A DNA stretch of 64,000 nt, from positions 7,006,001 through 7,070,000 of the forward strand of contig NC_079879.1 of the NCBI RefSeq assembly GCF_029227915.1, read 5' to 3'. This DNA comes from Hydractinia symbiolongicarpus (taxonomy: Eukaryota; Cnidaria; Hydrozoa; Anthoathecata; Hydractiniidae). This document shows, one piece after another, positions 1 to 20,500 of the stretch (its first letter is position 1; each line of letters starts with the position of its first letter). The notes below the pieces were generated by a model, which saw only the letters and a list, made by a program, of their open reading frames with translations, was not told the origin of the DNA and did no database searches. A program made the translations under genes and the position numbers.

Positions 1-3000
1 TCTTTCGAGACGACGAGTAAGATGAAGATTTTACCTAACATACGCTCTTCACTTTCTTTGAGAAATATTTAAAATGCATAATTAGAGTCCTAAAAAAACC
101 TTAAAGAGATATTTTATTTGCAAAATTTTACCCCAAAATTTTGATTTTAAGCTTTATCAAATGTTATGGAGTATCTGTTATGCTCAATATCTCGTATGTA
201 TTAATATTTATTCGTTGTTATTTTATTATTTTATAACCTTGTGAGATATTTCTATACACGCCTTTTTTATGAGAATATGTGTTATAAGAATATCAAGGCG
301 AGATTTCAGTTTAATAACAATACTTCCTTACTAACTAATAATTTTGGTATTCTTATAAAGAAGCGTGTAGTTGTATCACATTTTTTCAAAGATCTTGACC
401 TTGTACAAGTATTTTTATGTACTGAATTTATTAACTAAAATAAGGTTGCATGTATATTGTGTCACCACTTAACAAGTATTAAAACGAAAATAAAAAATAA
501 TCTGATTTCACAAATTATATGTTTTTTCTGTCGAAAAAAAGCGATGGACTCGAAGTTGCTTTCTTTACGCGCGAAAAAACATAATAGCATTGATTATTAT
601 TATTAACAATTATAATTTTACAGGTTGACTACGTTAGAAATATTTACAATCCTGGTATCAATGTAGGACCTGTTGAAACAAAAAAATAGTAATAAATAAA
701 ATTTTAAAATAGGTAATAATTTAGGTAATTTTTTTTTCTATACATATTATACAAAAATAAATAAATAAATAAGGTAATCGAAAGTAAATAAATTAATTAG
801 ATAGGTGAGATGGAAAAAAGCAAACTGGTACACTGATGACACTGGTATACTGATGACGTAAGAATGGGATAGCATGAAAATTAATTATTTGCCTGTTTCT
901 TTTTGCTATCTGTACGTGAAAACTAACAAATTGATGATGTTTTACTCCTAGCAACCATAACTCTGAGGAATTTTTCAAAATGATGTCAAAACGTCAGGAA
1001 AAGGTCAGAAGTATAGCATTGCTTTAACATGTCAGAAAAATGTCGGGATTTTAGGTTTAAATTTACGACCTAAACTATTTTTATTTTTTAAAATATGAAA
1101 TTCTCGCACATCATAATGAAATCAGCTGATCTGATTGGACAAGCTTTATCTTCTGGTGGACACGTGAAAAGTGAAATTAAATTCCTTTTTTTTTATAACA
1201 CGCGAAACCAAAATAAAAGTAATATTTGCGTTATGCTGCGTTTCTTATTGGAAACCTGTTGTATATCATTGTGGTGTGTCAGTGTTTAATGTCAATAATC
1301 CAAGGTTCCAATGAAATATCACAGTCCCAGAAAAGCATGTCGGATTAAGTTGAAAATTTATACACACATCAATTTACTGATGCTGAATATGACGTTAAGG
1401 TCAAAACATCAAAATTCTAAAATTTAAAAAAACATGTAATTCGAGAAACGTGTACTGAACACTTACAATCCTGGGCATAATATATTGGAAAAGTTGGGCG
1501 GAATTTCGATGATCTTAATACCACAAGCAATTAAGAAAGCCATTTTCTATGTAAGTAATATGCGCTCTGGATGGACTTACCTCAGTTCAATTGTTTGTCA
1601 CTATTCACATGTTCACAGCCAGCAGACTTAGGACTCCAAAACCTTTCCAAAATAAAAACTGAGTCCAAAAGGGAGAAAAGAAAGTGAAAGCTATTAAAAA
1701 CACATTACTGTTTCATGAAGAAATCTAAGATAAATGATTGTTTTTAGTTAAAAATATGTTCCTTTCCCATATTTAATGTAAGACCTTAAGCCGCATGTTA
1801 AAAATCGCACGAAAAGTTAGTTCACGTTTTCGCGTTTAAATGATGCCATCATTGTCTTATAACCTAATTTTGTGTGATTTATTTTCTGAACACGGCGTTT
1901 TACACTTGCAACGGAATCCATGATTGTTGGTGTGTGTTTACAATTAACATTCGAATCATTTATATCATTCGAATTACGTCAATTTCTTCGATTGCCGCTT
2001 TTACAGCATTTAAAGCTCCAGCTTCATATAGTTTGAGTTAGATCAGGAAAAAAGCTTATGGTACAACAATAATTGTTCGAATGAAGAAGTCATTTGAGTG
2101 GTTTGCCGCCAACCTCGTTCCCAGCGCCTGTTGTTTTTTTTTATCTCAGGACGGCGAGACATATCGCCCTCGGAGAAAAGATGCAAAAAGTGGAACTTCT
2201 GAGCACTGTCTAAATGATGCTGTTTGTCCGTTTCAGGAAAGAGCTGAAAAAATGTTCAATTTCCCAAAATTATTTTCCGTGTGTCGCATCAGCGTGGCAC
2301 GATGCATCTGAAACTCACCTTTAGTGTTTTCTTGTAAAATGACACAAATAAAAATATTTGCGTCCATAATGGCGGCAGTAGAAGCTCGGACAGAAAGGGG
2401 GGAAAACTAAAATGTAAAGTAAAATACGAGATTAGATGGAGCTCTTCCATAGATAACTATAAATACCTACAGTGATATATTCATTTCAGAATATAATGGG
2501 CGTGTTGTTGTGCTGATTTCTTTTTCACGTGACCTTGATTTCCCAGCTAAAGACTTCAATCATTATGGAAATGCTTAAAAATCATTATGGAAATGCTTAA
2601 ATCAGAACTGCTTATGCAATACGAAAGAGCACACAAACATAGTACCACATGCCAGGAATTCAACTAATAATAAACTGGGCCAAAAATTTGGACATGGAGG
2701 TCATGTTAAAGTCATATAGTTATAGCTAGCTAGCTAGCTATAGATGAAGCGTGGCGTTGTTTATTTATTTTTTTAGGGTAAAAGCCCTTAGCTTGACACC
2801 AGCATTTGTGTGGCAGAAAAAAGAATGCTGGGATTTGGTGAAGAGAGGTTTTCTGTGGATTTTTTTTGCAGGAAAGCATCATATGAGGTTTTAAACTATT
2901 ATATATCAGGTGTAAATCGATGCTTTATGATTTATTTGCATTTATTTATAGTACTAAGAATGCCTTGGTGTGACGAAGTGGACTGATAATTACTTTGATT

Positions 3001-5553
3001 TACCTAGTGCCCCCTCTTTTTTTCTGCCCTGCAGATGCCAGAGCCCAAAGAGCTTACTGATGAAAATGTAAAGAACAAAATTAATCTATATACTATAGCT
3101 AACCTATTAGCAGAACATGGATTGTACTGGTAGCATATAGGTTTTAGGTTCGAATTCCCACCCCAGCCCACTTTAAATGTAGTATTGTCAACCCATTCAG
3201 TGCTCTACTGACTGCTAATCGTTGGTTTGACAGGCGAGCAAGTTAAAGCAATGCTATACGTATCTCCAGTGGTAATGCTACATATAGTCTGGCAGCTATA
3301 TAAAAGCAGTGTCATAAAGGGTAAAATAGCTATATATAGAATTATATCTATATATATATATCAGATTATATTACATCTATATAAAAACTACATCAATTGA
3401 TGTTGATTTTTTAAAGTTCTATCTTCAAAGTTCTTGAAAACGGATTCCTCTTTTTCTTCTGTCGTGTCTCACTATGCAAAGTGTCAACTTATGCATAGCG
3501 AGACACAACTTCTAAACAATTGCTTCTATGAAAAGAAAACTGGTTAAAGCAAAAGTTTACATATTAAAAAATTATAATTTAAATTATTAGACCATAGAGA
3601 CTGACTTTTTTCAGCAAAGCCTTAAGGTGAACCAATAAAATGTTTGTTTCATCTAGCAGAAAATAATTTTGCTTCTTATTAACATTACTTGATCCTCTGA
3701 TGCAAATCACTAGAGACCTATGCAAGTTATAAGTTGATTTTCCTTTAAGCCATTTTTAGAATTTAACAAACGTTTGTTTTGATTGCTGCTCCAAAAATGG
3801 ATTATAAAATATGCAGCATTCCACTGGACATGTTGCCAAAACATGAAAATACCAAGGAATAATGCCTTCTGTTGGGTTCTGCTTAATTCCTAGGTAGTTA
3901 TCCTAGGTAATTCTTCAACAGTAATGATAACTCGCCTATATCCTGCTTAAGCACCAACCAAAAACAATATTTTTATTGTCAGAGAATACATGATCATACC
4001 ATTCACTTAATTTGTTCATTACAGCATTTCTTGAAAACAATCTGCTTTATTATTGTTTGGGTTAAAGTTATTACAGTTAATAAAGTAGAGGGGTAACTTT
4101 TAAGTAACAGTATAGTTTTAGCTTTTTCCCAACCAGCATTTCCACATTTTTTGCATTATATTGAGATACATAAAACATAGCCAATGTTGTCAATGCTCTA
4201 GGAGAAGTGAATTATTGTAAACTTAAGTTGTTGCAGCATTTGATATTTCTTTACCTTTTTAAGTGTATTTACCTCTATGCTGCTTTGCTGCATGTTTGAA
4301 ATCTTTTTTTACAATGTTGGGTGACTGGTGGTGCCATCAATGGGTGGGTTAAAATTCATTTATGACAAGTTAGTTTCAAAAGTTTGATAGTGACCCACAC
4401 AATGCTTTATGTAGATTTTGCCGAAAAACATTATCTATAGCTTGAGAAGGTTTATGTAGATTAAATTGTACTGTTAAGTAAATATTTGAGAGAACTATAA
4501 GTTAGAATACATTATTTTAACAAAACTATGTTAACATTTGAAATTTTTCCTAAATCCTTTTAAACTAGTTCATTTTTTTTTTCATTTTCAGCATTATCTC
4601 TTAACTAGTCGTTAGCCCATGGAAAATCCACAGGTTCGCTTGTGCTATAAATTTACCCGTGGCAACAAAGTGGATAAAAATTATAGATTTAATATTGGTG
4701 CTTCCGTAGCACGATTGTCTAACTCAGGGGGGGGGGTTCGCGCAGAAACAGACAGACGGAATACGGCTAATATTAAAGAGACTAGTCATTAGCCCATGGA
4801 AAAATCCACGGGTTCGCCCCTCCTTTAAATTTACCCGTCGCAACAGAGTGGATAAAAATATATTGCATTTGATATTCGTGTTTCCGTAACATCATTTTCT
4901 AACTCAGTGGGGATGTCCGCGCAGAGACAGACAGACAGAATACGGCTGTTATAATAGAGGTTTTATTTTGTCCTGAAATGTCCTATTTTTAGAAAAAGTT
5001 CACTAGCTACCTTTAAACCACAAAAACAGCTTGATAAGATCAAGGTTAAGTTTAGCTTATTCTTTTAATGCACTGTGTGTTGGCCAAATTCATAAAATCC
5101 TTTGTTTAAACAAAGTTGGTTTCACAAAACTTATAAATATGTTATATAATATTTATACAATATTTATAGTGCTTTAAGAGGTTTTTATTCGTGGGTTAAG
5201 GAATTTTTAGTAATTGAAAATAGTAACTTTGAAAGAAATGGTGTTAAAAGTACTTTGTTTTTGTAATCTTAAGGCCTTTTTTACTTCTTTTAAACTGAGT
5301 TAAAATATCATTTAGCACTTATAGTTAAGGCTGGGTGTGAGTAGGAGGGAGTTATCATTGAATTTGTACTGCTTTTGCCAAAGCTTTGTGTATCCTTCAT
5401 GGCGTATTTTTTTGACTAACGTACAAGAGTTCTTGTTTCTTTAATTGTTTTGCTTTCTAGATTCTGATAACAATATTTTTTTATGATTTTATGTTTAAAA
5501 TTAATAATTACTGCTCACTTTAATTCTATATTTAAAATTGTATCTATTTTCAG
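1..5553. other. Non-genic region upstream of katanin p60
   Basis: No open reading frame here looks like a conserved protein. The stretch is AT-rich and holds simple repeats (TAAA runs near 760, a TAGC run near 2725, TA-rich tracts near 3310-3380), a short direct duplication near 2560-2600, a fragment of the CAACCTCGTTCCCAG element at 2110, a tRNA-like box B near 3146, and two Helitron-like units at 4615-4959. A 3' splice site (TTTTCAG) at 5547-5553 just before the katanin start implies at least one non-coding first exon somewhere in this stretch. The short CG-rich patch with ATGGCGGC at 2368-2375 is a candidate promoter, but I cannot show it. Confidence 0.6.
4615..4959 (-). mobile_element. 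Two tandem non-autonomous Helitron units
   Basis: Two units (4615-4780 and about 4782-4959) of the same family as the array at 30400. Each carries CTAGTC, the diverged hairpin GCCCATGGAAAA...CCACGGGTTCGC, the GGATAAAAAT core, GACAGACAGAC and ATACGGCT. The left flank is A. The right end has decayed to GAGG. Confidence 0.75.
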
Positions 5554-5565
5554 CCATATTAAAAT

Positions 5566-11764
<6,199 letters not shown>

Positions 11765-11797
11765 AAATGGAAAAGACAGGTTGTTCACCTTGGTATC

Positions 11798-11803
11798 AAT
11801 AAA
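11798..11803 (+). terminator. Polyadenylation signal of katanin p60
   Basis: AATAAA lies 34 bases after the katanin stop codon and is followed by a T-rich stretch, as expected for a short 3' UTR. Confidence 0.6.
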
Positions 11804-14513
11804 AAAATTGTAAATTTATATTCGTTTGTTTTTGTGAATATCATCTTCATTTAGATCTATAATATATATTTTTTTGATTTTGTGACTTTAAAATTCAAGT
11901 TTAAACAATATTAGCCTCGCTTATTTTTCTTTTTACACGTTTTTTATGTCGGTAAGCTTTCGCTCAAGCCATTATATTTCCAAAAAATCATTACATCGAA
12001 TTTGTCATAAAAAACACGTTCAAAAAAAAGCTGACAATCAACCGAAGATTTTTTTTCCAATTTTCTAATAAAACAACAATATTTGGGGAAACTTGATTGG
12101 AAAAATGGAAAGAGAATAAAACAAGAGCTGAATCCATTGTCATAACAAGCTTTTCATATAGGATTGCACCAGCTGTCTGAGTCAAGAAGAATTGTGATCC
12201 TTTTTCATATATATATTTTACGATCTTTCAAAGATCTTTTGGAAAGAAAAGTGCTTCCATAGTCAATTTCAATTCTTATTTCTATTTCAATTTCTATTTC
12301 AATTTCCGTGAGATTTCACTTCGTTGAGGGGACTCTCACATAGGTTAGATGGAAAAAGTAAATTTTGTTTCGTTCTATTTACAGCCCTACCTGTGCAAAA
12401 GATATTTAGCATGTAATGCAAACAAGCCTGAAGAGACTTTGTGATGATTGTGATTCTTGTAAACTGAATTCTTATTAAAAATAGTGTACGCTTCCCGAAG
12501 AATCGGGATGAAATTTTGATTTGAGAAGCATTAGATGTGGTTTAGATAAGTTTTATACCTGCCTAACTCGTATGAACAGCTCTAAAACAGAGTCAAATAC
12601 GATTCCGCATTTCACTGAGAAAAGTAGTATAAATAAGTTTGATTCTGCATCAAGAAACTATTCACAAGATTATCCCATGTCCTTATTTAAATAAAAAAAC
12701 ATCCAATGTATGTCAAGGATAAGCCCATGGTCGCAAAGAACCAAGGGAAGATAAACGCAAGGTAACCTCCCAACCTAAAATGTGCTAGTTCTTAAAAACC
12801 AGCTCTTTTTTGCATAAAACATACTCACAATTTAATCGCATTTCATAGTGAGCATACTTTAATATGTTTAAATATTTAAAACAGCCATAAAATTTGTTTG
12901 TAGAGAAGTTGCACATTATGTGATGTGCATTTTGACGCATAACCAATGCGCAAACTGTTTTTTCATCGCGAAAAACGTCATAGCGTTTGAAAACATGTTT
13001 ATCGGGGTAACAATAAATTAAAGGTTTCAACAATCCCTCGCGTTTCGTATTTGGTGAAATGTGTGTGTACAAAATTAATTAAAAAATTCGTGATCTAGTC
13101 ATTTAATCTTTCCGGGGGTCAGTTCTACTTTTAATATTTAGATAATCTCTTGAAAACAATTAACGATGTAGTGTTTTTCCCGATTTTTCCATTGCACTGT
13201 TTACTTTTTTACTCGTGTAGTATCGCCAAAGTAATTTAATCTTCTAAAAAAACTTATTTGATATTATAATCGTTATTTCGGCTACATATTTCTAAGAATA
13301 CACAATTTATTAATCTTTACAGCCACCTGCCACAATACAAGTGCGACGTCAATATTTTGATATCATTATGACATCATAAAATCATTTTCCCGCCGTTTTT
13401 CATTCATTGCGTGTGCAACATGTTACATTGGCATAGCAACGGAAATCGACTCACATGTGCACATTATCTACCTAAAATTATTAAAATTATTCTTTGTTTA
13501 ATATCTAGTTTTTTATCATCAAGTTTGTGACATTTATTACTAGTTCAATTCTCACTTTTTAGTTCTTTTTAGAAGTGTATATAAAAATTGCTGATCATTC
13601 ATATATTCTCACAACATGTTTAATTATCCTGAACAGCGTGCGATAAAGGCTTCTTTATTTATCAGGCCAATAAAAACATGTGGCCTCAACTTCACAGGTG
13701 AATGAGTTGAGTATAAACCGTGGAAAGCGTCCAGAAACTGTGGTCGAAACTGTTTGTTGCGCTTTAAAATATCGTTTAAAAATAAAATCTGTCAATTAAG
13801 CTGTATTTCCAGTGTCTTCTTGAACGTAGGAATGGACGTAATAAACACCAGAACGATGATTGGCACTTTCGTAAACAATGTTCCATTTAGGACGGGGGTA
13901 TAACAATTTTTAAAAAAAATAAGTAAGGAGGCTAAAAACATTGTAATACTATTTTTAGTGTAAACAAATACTAATTAATAAATATGTTTAATCATGATGC
14001 CTTTTAAAATATTAAATAAAATTTATTGATTAGTACGTCACAATTATTTGCTGCCAGCAGGATGTAGAATCAGTTTCCCTTTTGTTGCCCACCCCGCCAT
14101 TATGAACGCTGAATCGTGAGCCGCCTGGAGGTCTGAGCCGAGCCAATTTAGTTTTGCATTATAGCTTCGGGAAAGAGTTTCCATCTTGAATTTTCTGAGA
14201 TTGAGAAAATATGGTTTATATATTGTACAAAAAATAGATATTGCCATAAGTTATCTACGTGATTTAGCTAGCTTAAAGTAGAGGAAGAGCTTGTTTTGTT
14301 ATTTAGCCGATTAAGATGGTCATTACTGTCGATTTATACTCACAAATAGGCTGCCAAACGAGTGCCATACACAGATCAATTTGAACATATTGCGTCAAAA
14401 GGAAGGCATATAGTTACTTATAAACCTCGTAAAAAGGTGAAACTTAGAAATATATCAATAAGTATGAATATGTTCATGGAAAAACCATTGATTTGAACAT
14501 ATTTTGATCTATA
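11804..14513. other. Intergenic region between katanin p60 and ARID1
   Basis: AT-rich, with a TTTCAATTTC-type simple repeat at 12260-12310. No open frame resembles a known protein. The ARID1 promoter and 5' UTR should lie in its right half. The patch 14050-14150 is somewhat richer in G and C, but nothing there can be named. Confidence 0.5.
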
Positions 14514-17500
14514 ATGAACCAACAAAACATGATGCAACAGTTCTTTGATCAGCAGCAGGGTAATGTGAATGGATTTCCTGGTACTGGCTTTCAAGGAAAT
14601 CAACAAATACCTGGCTCCTATGGAAATGGCCCAACTGCTGGTTCAAATCCTTATATGGCAAATTCAAATATAAGACAACAGAATGGATTATCAAGATATG
14701 GAATGAATGAGAATGAAACATTCGATATGCAAAGCCCAAGTAACAGTCAGACGCCCCCAAATTTTCAGAACTTTATGGACCCTCGATTAAGTGGATTTGA
14801 CCCAAGAAATAGGTCTAATTTTGATCCCAATGGAATGATGCCAGGCATGGATGCCTTTAATGGAAATGGCAGCTTTCCTGGCAAAATGAGAATGAATGAA
14901 ATGGCTGCTATGTTCAATAATCCTGCTGCTCTTGCTGCTTTTCAGAGGCAGAGAATGGCTGGTATGTTCAATGCAGGACGTGAAAACGTAAGTTGTAGAT
15001 ATGCTGTTGTATTCGCAGTTTGGCGTTAAAGTATAATTTTAATGCAAAATAGCTTTAACTAACTAGGATTGGACTATTTACAGTGCAGCAGGAATTTCAA
15101 ACTAACAAATCTAAGTATCCAAAACATCCTGAAGTATCCAATATCTAAGAAATAATAAAGATTTGAGGATATAAAAGAATACCTTCATTAATCAAATCTT
15201 GCATTTGTAAAGGTTTGTCTACACAAACGGCCAGCATTATAATGGCATTCGTGTCCCGGCCTGTTATTGGCGTAAACAGAATATATAATGTCGGAAAATG
15301 TCTGAGAAAATTACTAGTAATGATTCAATTACCTGTGTTTGACTTGTTTAGTCTGGTCTCTTAAAGCAAAGCATGCTACTACAAATTATTCCTTGATCAT
15401 GATATATAAATGCCAACTGAATCAATACTGCTGTGCTATAATACTATATCAATACTGCTAATTTTATGATACTATATCTTACAGGTTTCTATTTATCCAT
15501 GCTCACATAACTTTTCCTGTCTTTTCATTATTTATAAACTAGATATTAACCTTCATTGCAATGTGAATATTTAACATTTTCAAAAAAGAATAGAATAAAC
15601 AATATTGCTTGTTTTAGATACGTTTGTTTTTTACAATTAAGAAATTTTAAGGTGCATGGAAAAAAACAATTCAAGCTTGGGCACCTAAAGAACCCATGAA
15701 GTACACGAGAAGACATACTAATGTTTTGAATTCTTAAAGTCCTGAGTCAAAATAATGCAAATTAGTCTTTGTCTTACTTCTTATTACCAGGTTACTTTGT
15801 CAACCTGTGCAAGTTTTGTGTTGCAAATCCTTGTACATATTACAAAACCATGCTTCGAATATAAACTTTCATTTATATTACTAAGATATAAAAGAATATT
15901 TTGTGTTATAATATACTTCTTAGTTTTTTCAGCATTGTGATAATCAAGTCCCAACACTATTCCCTAGACTATTCTCTATTTGGGCAGAAGTATAGGAGCT
16001 ATCTGTATATATTATCTGTGGATTAAATGGGAGGTTTAGTCCCTCTAAAACTGCCACTAGAAATTGAAAATCTTTTAAAATTAGTGAGGCCAATCACGAA
16101 TTACTAAACCATTTACAGCACTTTATGCAATTATTTGTATTCTTAATGAAGCACAAGCTTGTAACACTTATAAGCCTCAATTCACTTAAAAAACAGCCTG
16201 GATATTTCAGTGTCCATTGATTTTGCAGGTTTTAAAGTTTAAGGATTTTTTAGTTTGACTAAAACTGACCTAACAATGTGGTAGGTTGAAGCACAAAGAC
16301 AATATTTGTAGGTTATAGTAACAAACCCAATTTTGAAAGTGGCAACATTGTTACTAGAAACACAGCCTTTGAATTTCAGAAATATAGATAGATGTGCATA
16401 TTTTACATGGCTAGCCTCACAAATATCGAGGGATATACCCTGTCTATTATTTCCAGGAGGGGCCATGGCGTAGATGGAGAGTCCTAGAGTATTTAATGCT
16501 CATTTTGAGCTACGCAGACCCAATTAGAGCCTGCGCTCTACTAGACAACTCCCGGCAACATCCAACGGCCCACACAGTGTGCCATCTTCCCAATTTCCCT
16601 CACATGGCTTGGGTTAACCCGGGGCTATGGTAACATTCACTCGCCCATGTTGAATCGCCGTCAAGAGGAATCAAACCCCGGTCTCCCGCACAGAGTACGA
16701 GAGCTATAACCACTAATCTACGCACCACTATATTTGCATATTTGCTTCAGCAAGTGATTGCTGGAGTACCCTAACTCTACCACTAGGCTACAGACTAATA
16801 GTCCTATAAAACATACATATAGAACAAATTTTTTATGTCTTGATCAACTCAACTATTGAGAAATGGTAACAAATTATTAAGATAAAGATTTGATTGTTGC
16901 ACATTGGTTGCATATAAATACACCAACAGGCTCGCAATATTCTTAAGCATCATAAGTCAAAATGACCCGTATGTTTCTCTTAAATTTTAACGACATACGC
17001 ATTTTAACTTAGGTGAACATCAAGATTTTGTTTGATTTCAATTCCAGGATTTTTTAGGATTTATTTTACAAAATTTATGTAAACGTATATCCCTAGAGTT
17101 GATATGAAATGTTTTTTGTTGTTGATTCTGCTGTATCTCCTAATAAGGTTCTTCTTTTTTTCTAAAGGATTTTATGTCTCCCACCAACCCGTTTGGAGGA
17201 TTTAACCCACAACAAGCAGCACAGTTAATGCAGCAGCAAAGAATGGCTGCGTTCCAACGTCAGGTGCAAGAGCAGTTAGCTGCACAACAAGCTGCTGATG
17301 CCAATCGATCTAGTTTTCCAGGTGCAACTAACTCACCATCAAATGGATCTACCAGTGATAACAGTCTCAATCAACATAATAGTTTACCTAACTTTGGTGG
17401 AAGTGGTAGCTTTCCGCAACAACACAACAGACAGTCAAGCATGGCTAGTAGTGATTCAGCTTCGAATTCAGACCTGGCTTCTCATCAGTCAGCTGCAGTT

Positions 17501-20500
17501 GTATGTAGCAAAATAAATTCCTTATTGATTTTAGCACCGCCTACCTTTGGTGCCTTTAGTTATATTGTTGGTCATTTTTCTTTCTTTTAGGTTTCAGGTG
17601 CACCTGTCACAGCTTCAACTAATTCAACTAACCAAGCAAATGAGACAACACAAAAGTTACCAGCAGATAATACCATGCCCCGACCTCCCATTGATCAATG
17701 TTAGTTTCATAATTTCTTCTTTACCTTTATGACTTTTCCAAGCTTTTAAATGTAATGAATTCATTTATAAAAAAGGAGAAATGTACTTGTCACTCTCCTT
17801 AGCAATATCAACAACCTATAATGCAATAATTTTATGACTCAATTTAACTGTGTTTATTTTTTTTAGCAGGTGGTAGTGATGCCCAGAGGAATGCAGCCAT
17901 ATTAGCAGCTGCTGCTGTTAGGGCTGCTGCTGCTGCATCAACTCGAGGAAGGGGAGGATTTCCCACTCCTAACGCAGGTGGTATTAGCAACTACCCATTT
18001 GGTCCACGCTTTACTGGAAGTACTGAACAGATGCCATCACCATTCCAGCAATCACAATTAAATCAACCACCTGACTTCAGTGTCCTCTCACCCAATAAAG
18101 ATGTGCAAATGAACATTCTTAATGCATCATCTCCAATGAGTCAGGGACGTGCCACACCAAGAAATGGCAATCCACCTCCTTACTCTCCCATGGCTAATAG
18201 TACTGACAGCAATCACAGTGCATCTGGCTCTGTCAAGGGATCTATTTCAAACATTTCTGTCAAATCATCTGAAGGTAATCTGAAGGTTTTTTATTTGCAA
18301 ACTATTGTTTTTAAAATGTAAATGTCTGTCTTATTGAACTGATATGTTATATTGATGAAAGGTAATATATGCAAATTAAAGAAATGTGGAAAAAGTAATA
18401 TTTATTTATCAGCAAAAAGAACAAATTTGTGCTTTCAATAAAATATGGTTGCTGCTTCTTTTTTTTCACTATGTGGACAAGTTCTTGTACTGATTTGACA
18501 AGGAACTTTTCCGATATCTATAGGGTTAGTTGAAAAACTACGAGTTGCATTTGATAGAAAGGATTAAACCTGCTATTTATTTACTAGAGAAAAATAAACG
18601 GAAAAATCTATTTCTGCCAAGTTTTTGCCCAATTTAGTTACGTTAAATAACATTTGCCACAGAAATTTTATCATCACAGTGGTGTGAAGTTTTGTTTGAG
18701 TGTAAATACTATAAGTCAAGTATAAGTTAATGGTAATATATATCTGAACACTTTAAGATTTCACAAATTCTTAGTATCTTTTCATCCATTCTAAATTTAT
18801 TTCCAAGAAATGCAAGACTTTACCTAACTTGATAATAAGTCTTTTATCTATTTTGGATATGTTGATTAAAGCCACAATAACTTTATTTATGAAACATCTT
18901 CCATATTTGCTACGAGACAACATGGAAGCTTGGCAACAGCTAGTTGTGTTATATCTTTATATTAACAATTATGCTCTATATTTATCTTTTAAAAATGTTC
19001 TAAAAATAACTTATTAATGTTTCATTTGCTTCTTAATGAGAGCATAAGCAACTAAAAATACATCAAGTTTTATAGCCTATTTTTATTTCAAGGTTTAGCA
19101 TCGCCATGGTAATGAATCTAATTAGCTACTTTTTTAAAAAAAGAAATTCCTCTGTTCCCCCAGTGTGCTCAATAAAATGTCAACTAATTAATGAGCTCAT
19201 TGTTTTCTGTTAATTAGCAGGAAATTAGGCAGCAAACTTTGTTAGTGTACTCCAATCCATATCATGCTGTTCTGATATAAGCTTGTTCTTTCCCACAGGT
19301 TCTCCCCTATTAAATTGTCTGTGATTAATAATTAATCAGCTTGTGTTTTCATTATTTAATATTTTTTTTAAAAGCATACATTTTTGATTGTTCAGGAAGA
19401 CATTTTTACCATGTCAAGATGGTGATATCACCATGAATATATAAGACATAAATATATTTTTTAACAAACACTTACCTTATTATCAAAACTGTATGTTATA
19501 AGAATGTTTTTTTTTGTTCAGGATCTCAACAAAATCTTTTATCACAGCAGTCAAATGAAGAAAATGCTAAGGTGAATCCCAGTCTGCAATCAAAGAAAGA
19601 TCATGGTAATATTTTTATGGATTTTCTGATAGATAGCTACATATATCTTATTGCATTATATTATAAAAATATTAGAATATTTATATTTTACATTTGTTTT
19701 GGTTAATTTGTAGAAGCTAACCATTCTGGCTGTTCACTCTTGGTTGCTGGCAGTGCAACAAAACTGTCTGCTCCACCAACACCTTTATCAATGCCAGTTG
19801 CATCTCCCTCTCCATCACCATTTCAAGATGATTCTGAATTGTCGAGTTTAAGTCCGTCATGGCCACAGACACCTCTTTCTCCGGTAATTATAAAGTATTC
19901 TGTTTATTGCTTTTCTATCCATAATAATTTTACTGCATGTACTATTTAGTTTTTGTTTTGTTTTTATTTAGAATGCCCAGAAAATTTTAAAAGCCCGTGC
20001 TTCACCGAAACAATATGAGCAGGTACATTTTACTTCTTAAATTTGCACAATGGTTAATCATGGTTTTATATCTCTACACTATCCTTGATGTAGAAGGAGA
20101 TAATGTAAGTCTTTTTATATCAATATATATTTTGTTTAGTTATCAAAAGTGTATGATTTAATTGATGATGGGGAGAAGAAACAATTTCTGGAAAGATATT
20201 TAGCATTTATGAGTGTCCATGGTATGTAAACATTCCTTTTTATATCCAGCCTTAGTCCTCTAATAAATTTACAGTTTCCCTATGGTATTATGAGAGTTCA
20301 TAATACCATAGGGAAGAGAGAGTTCATATTCGCTACGAAGTAGGACACGTACTTTTGTAGCATTTGAGATATTATCCTGATAAGAAAATTAAGTGGATTG
20401 GGGCATTTGGAAAGAATGAAGATTTAAAAAAGGAGTGGAAATCTAGCGTGTGATACAATTCTGAAATCCTGTGAAGATTATCTTCTGTAAGTTTGTGTTA

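Noticed and set aside
2081-2311. Plus-strand 76-codon open frame
   Set aside because: It overlaps a fragment of the CAACCTCGTTCCCAG repeat and shows no recognisable protein; most likely chance.
3107-3160. tRNA gene with GGTTCGAATTCCC box B
   Set aside because: No convincing box A at the right spacing and no acceptor stem. At most a SINE remnant.
14044-14247. Minus-strand 67-codon frame upstream of ARID1
   Set aside because: No similarity to a known family and no splice or start context; probably in the promoter or 5' UTR region.
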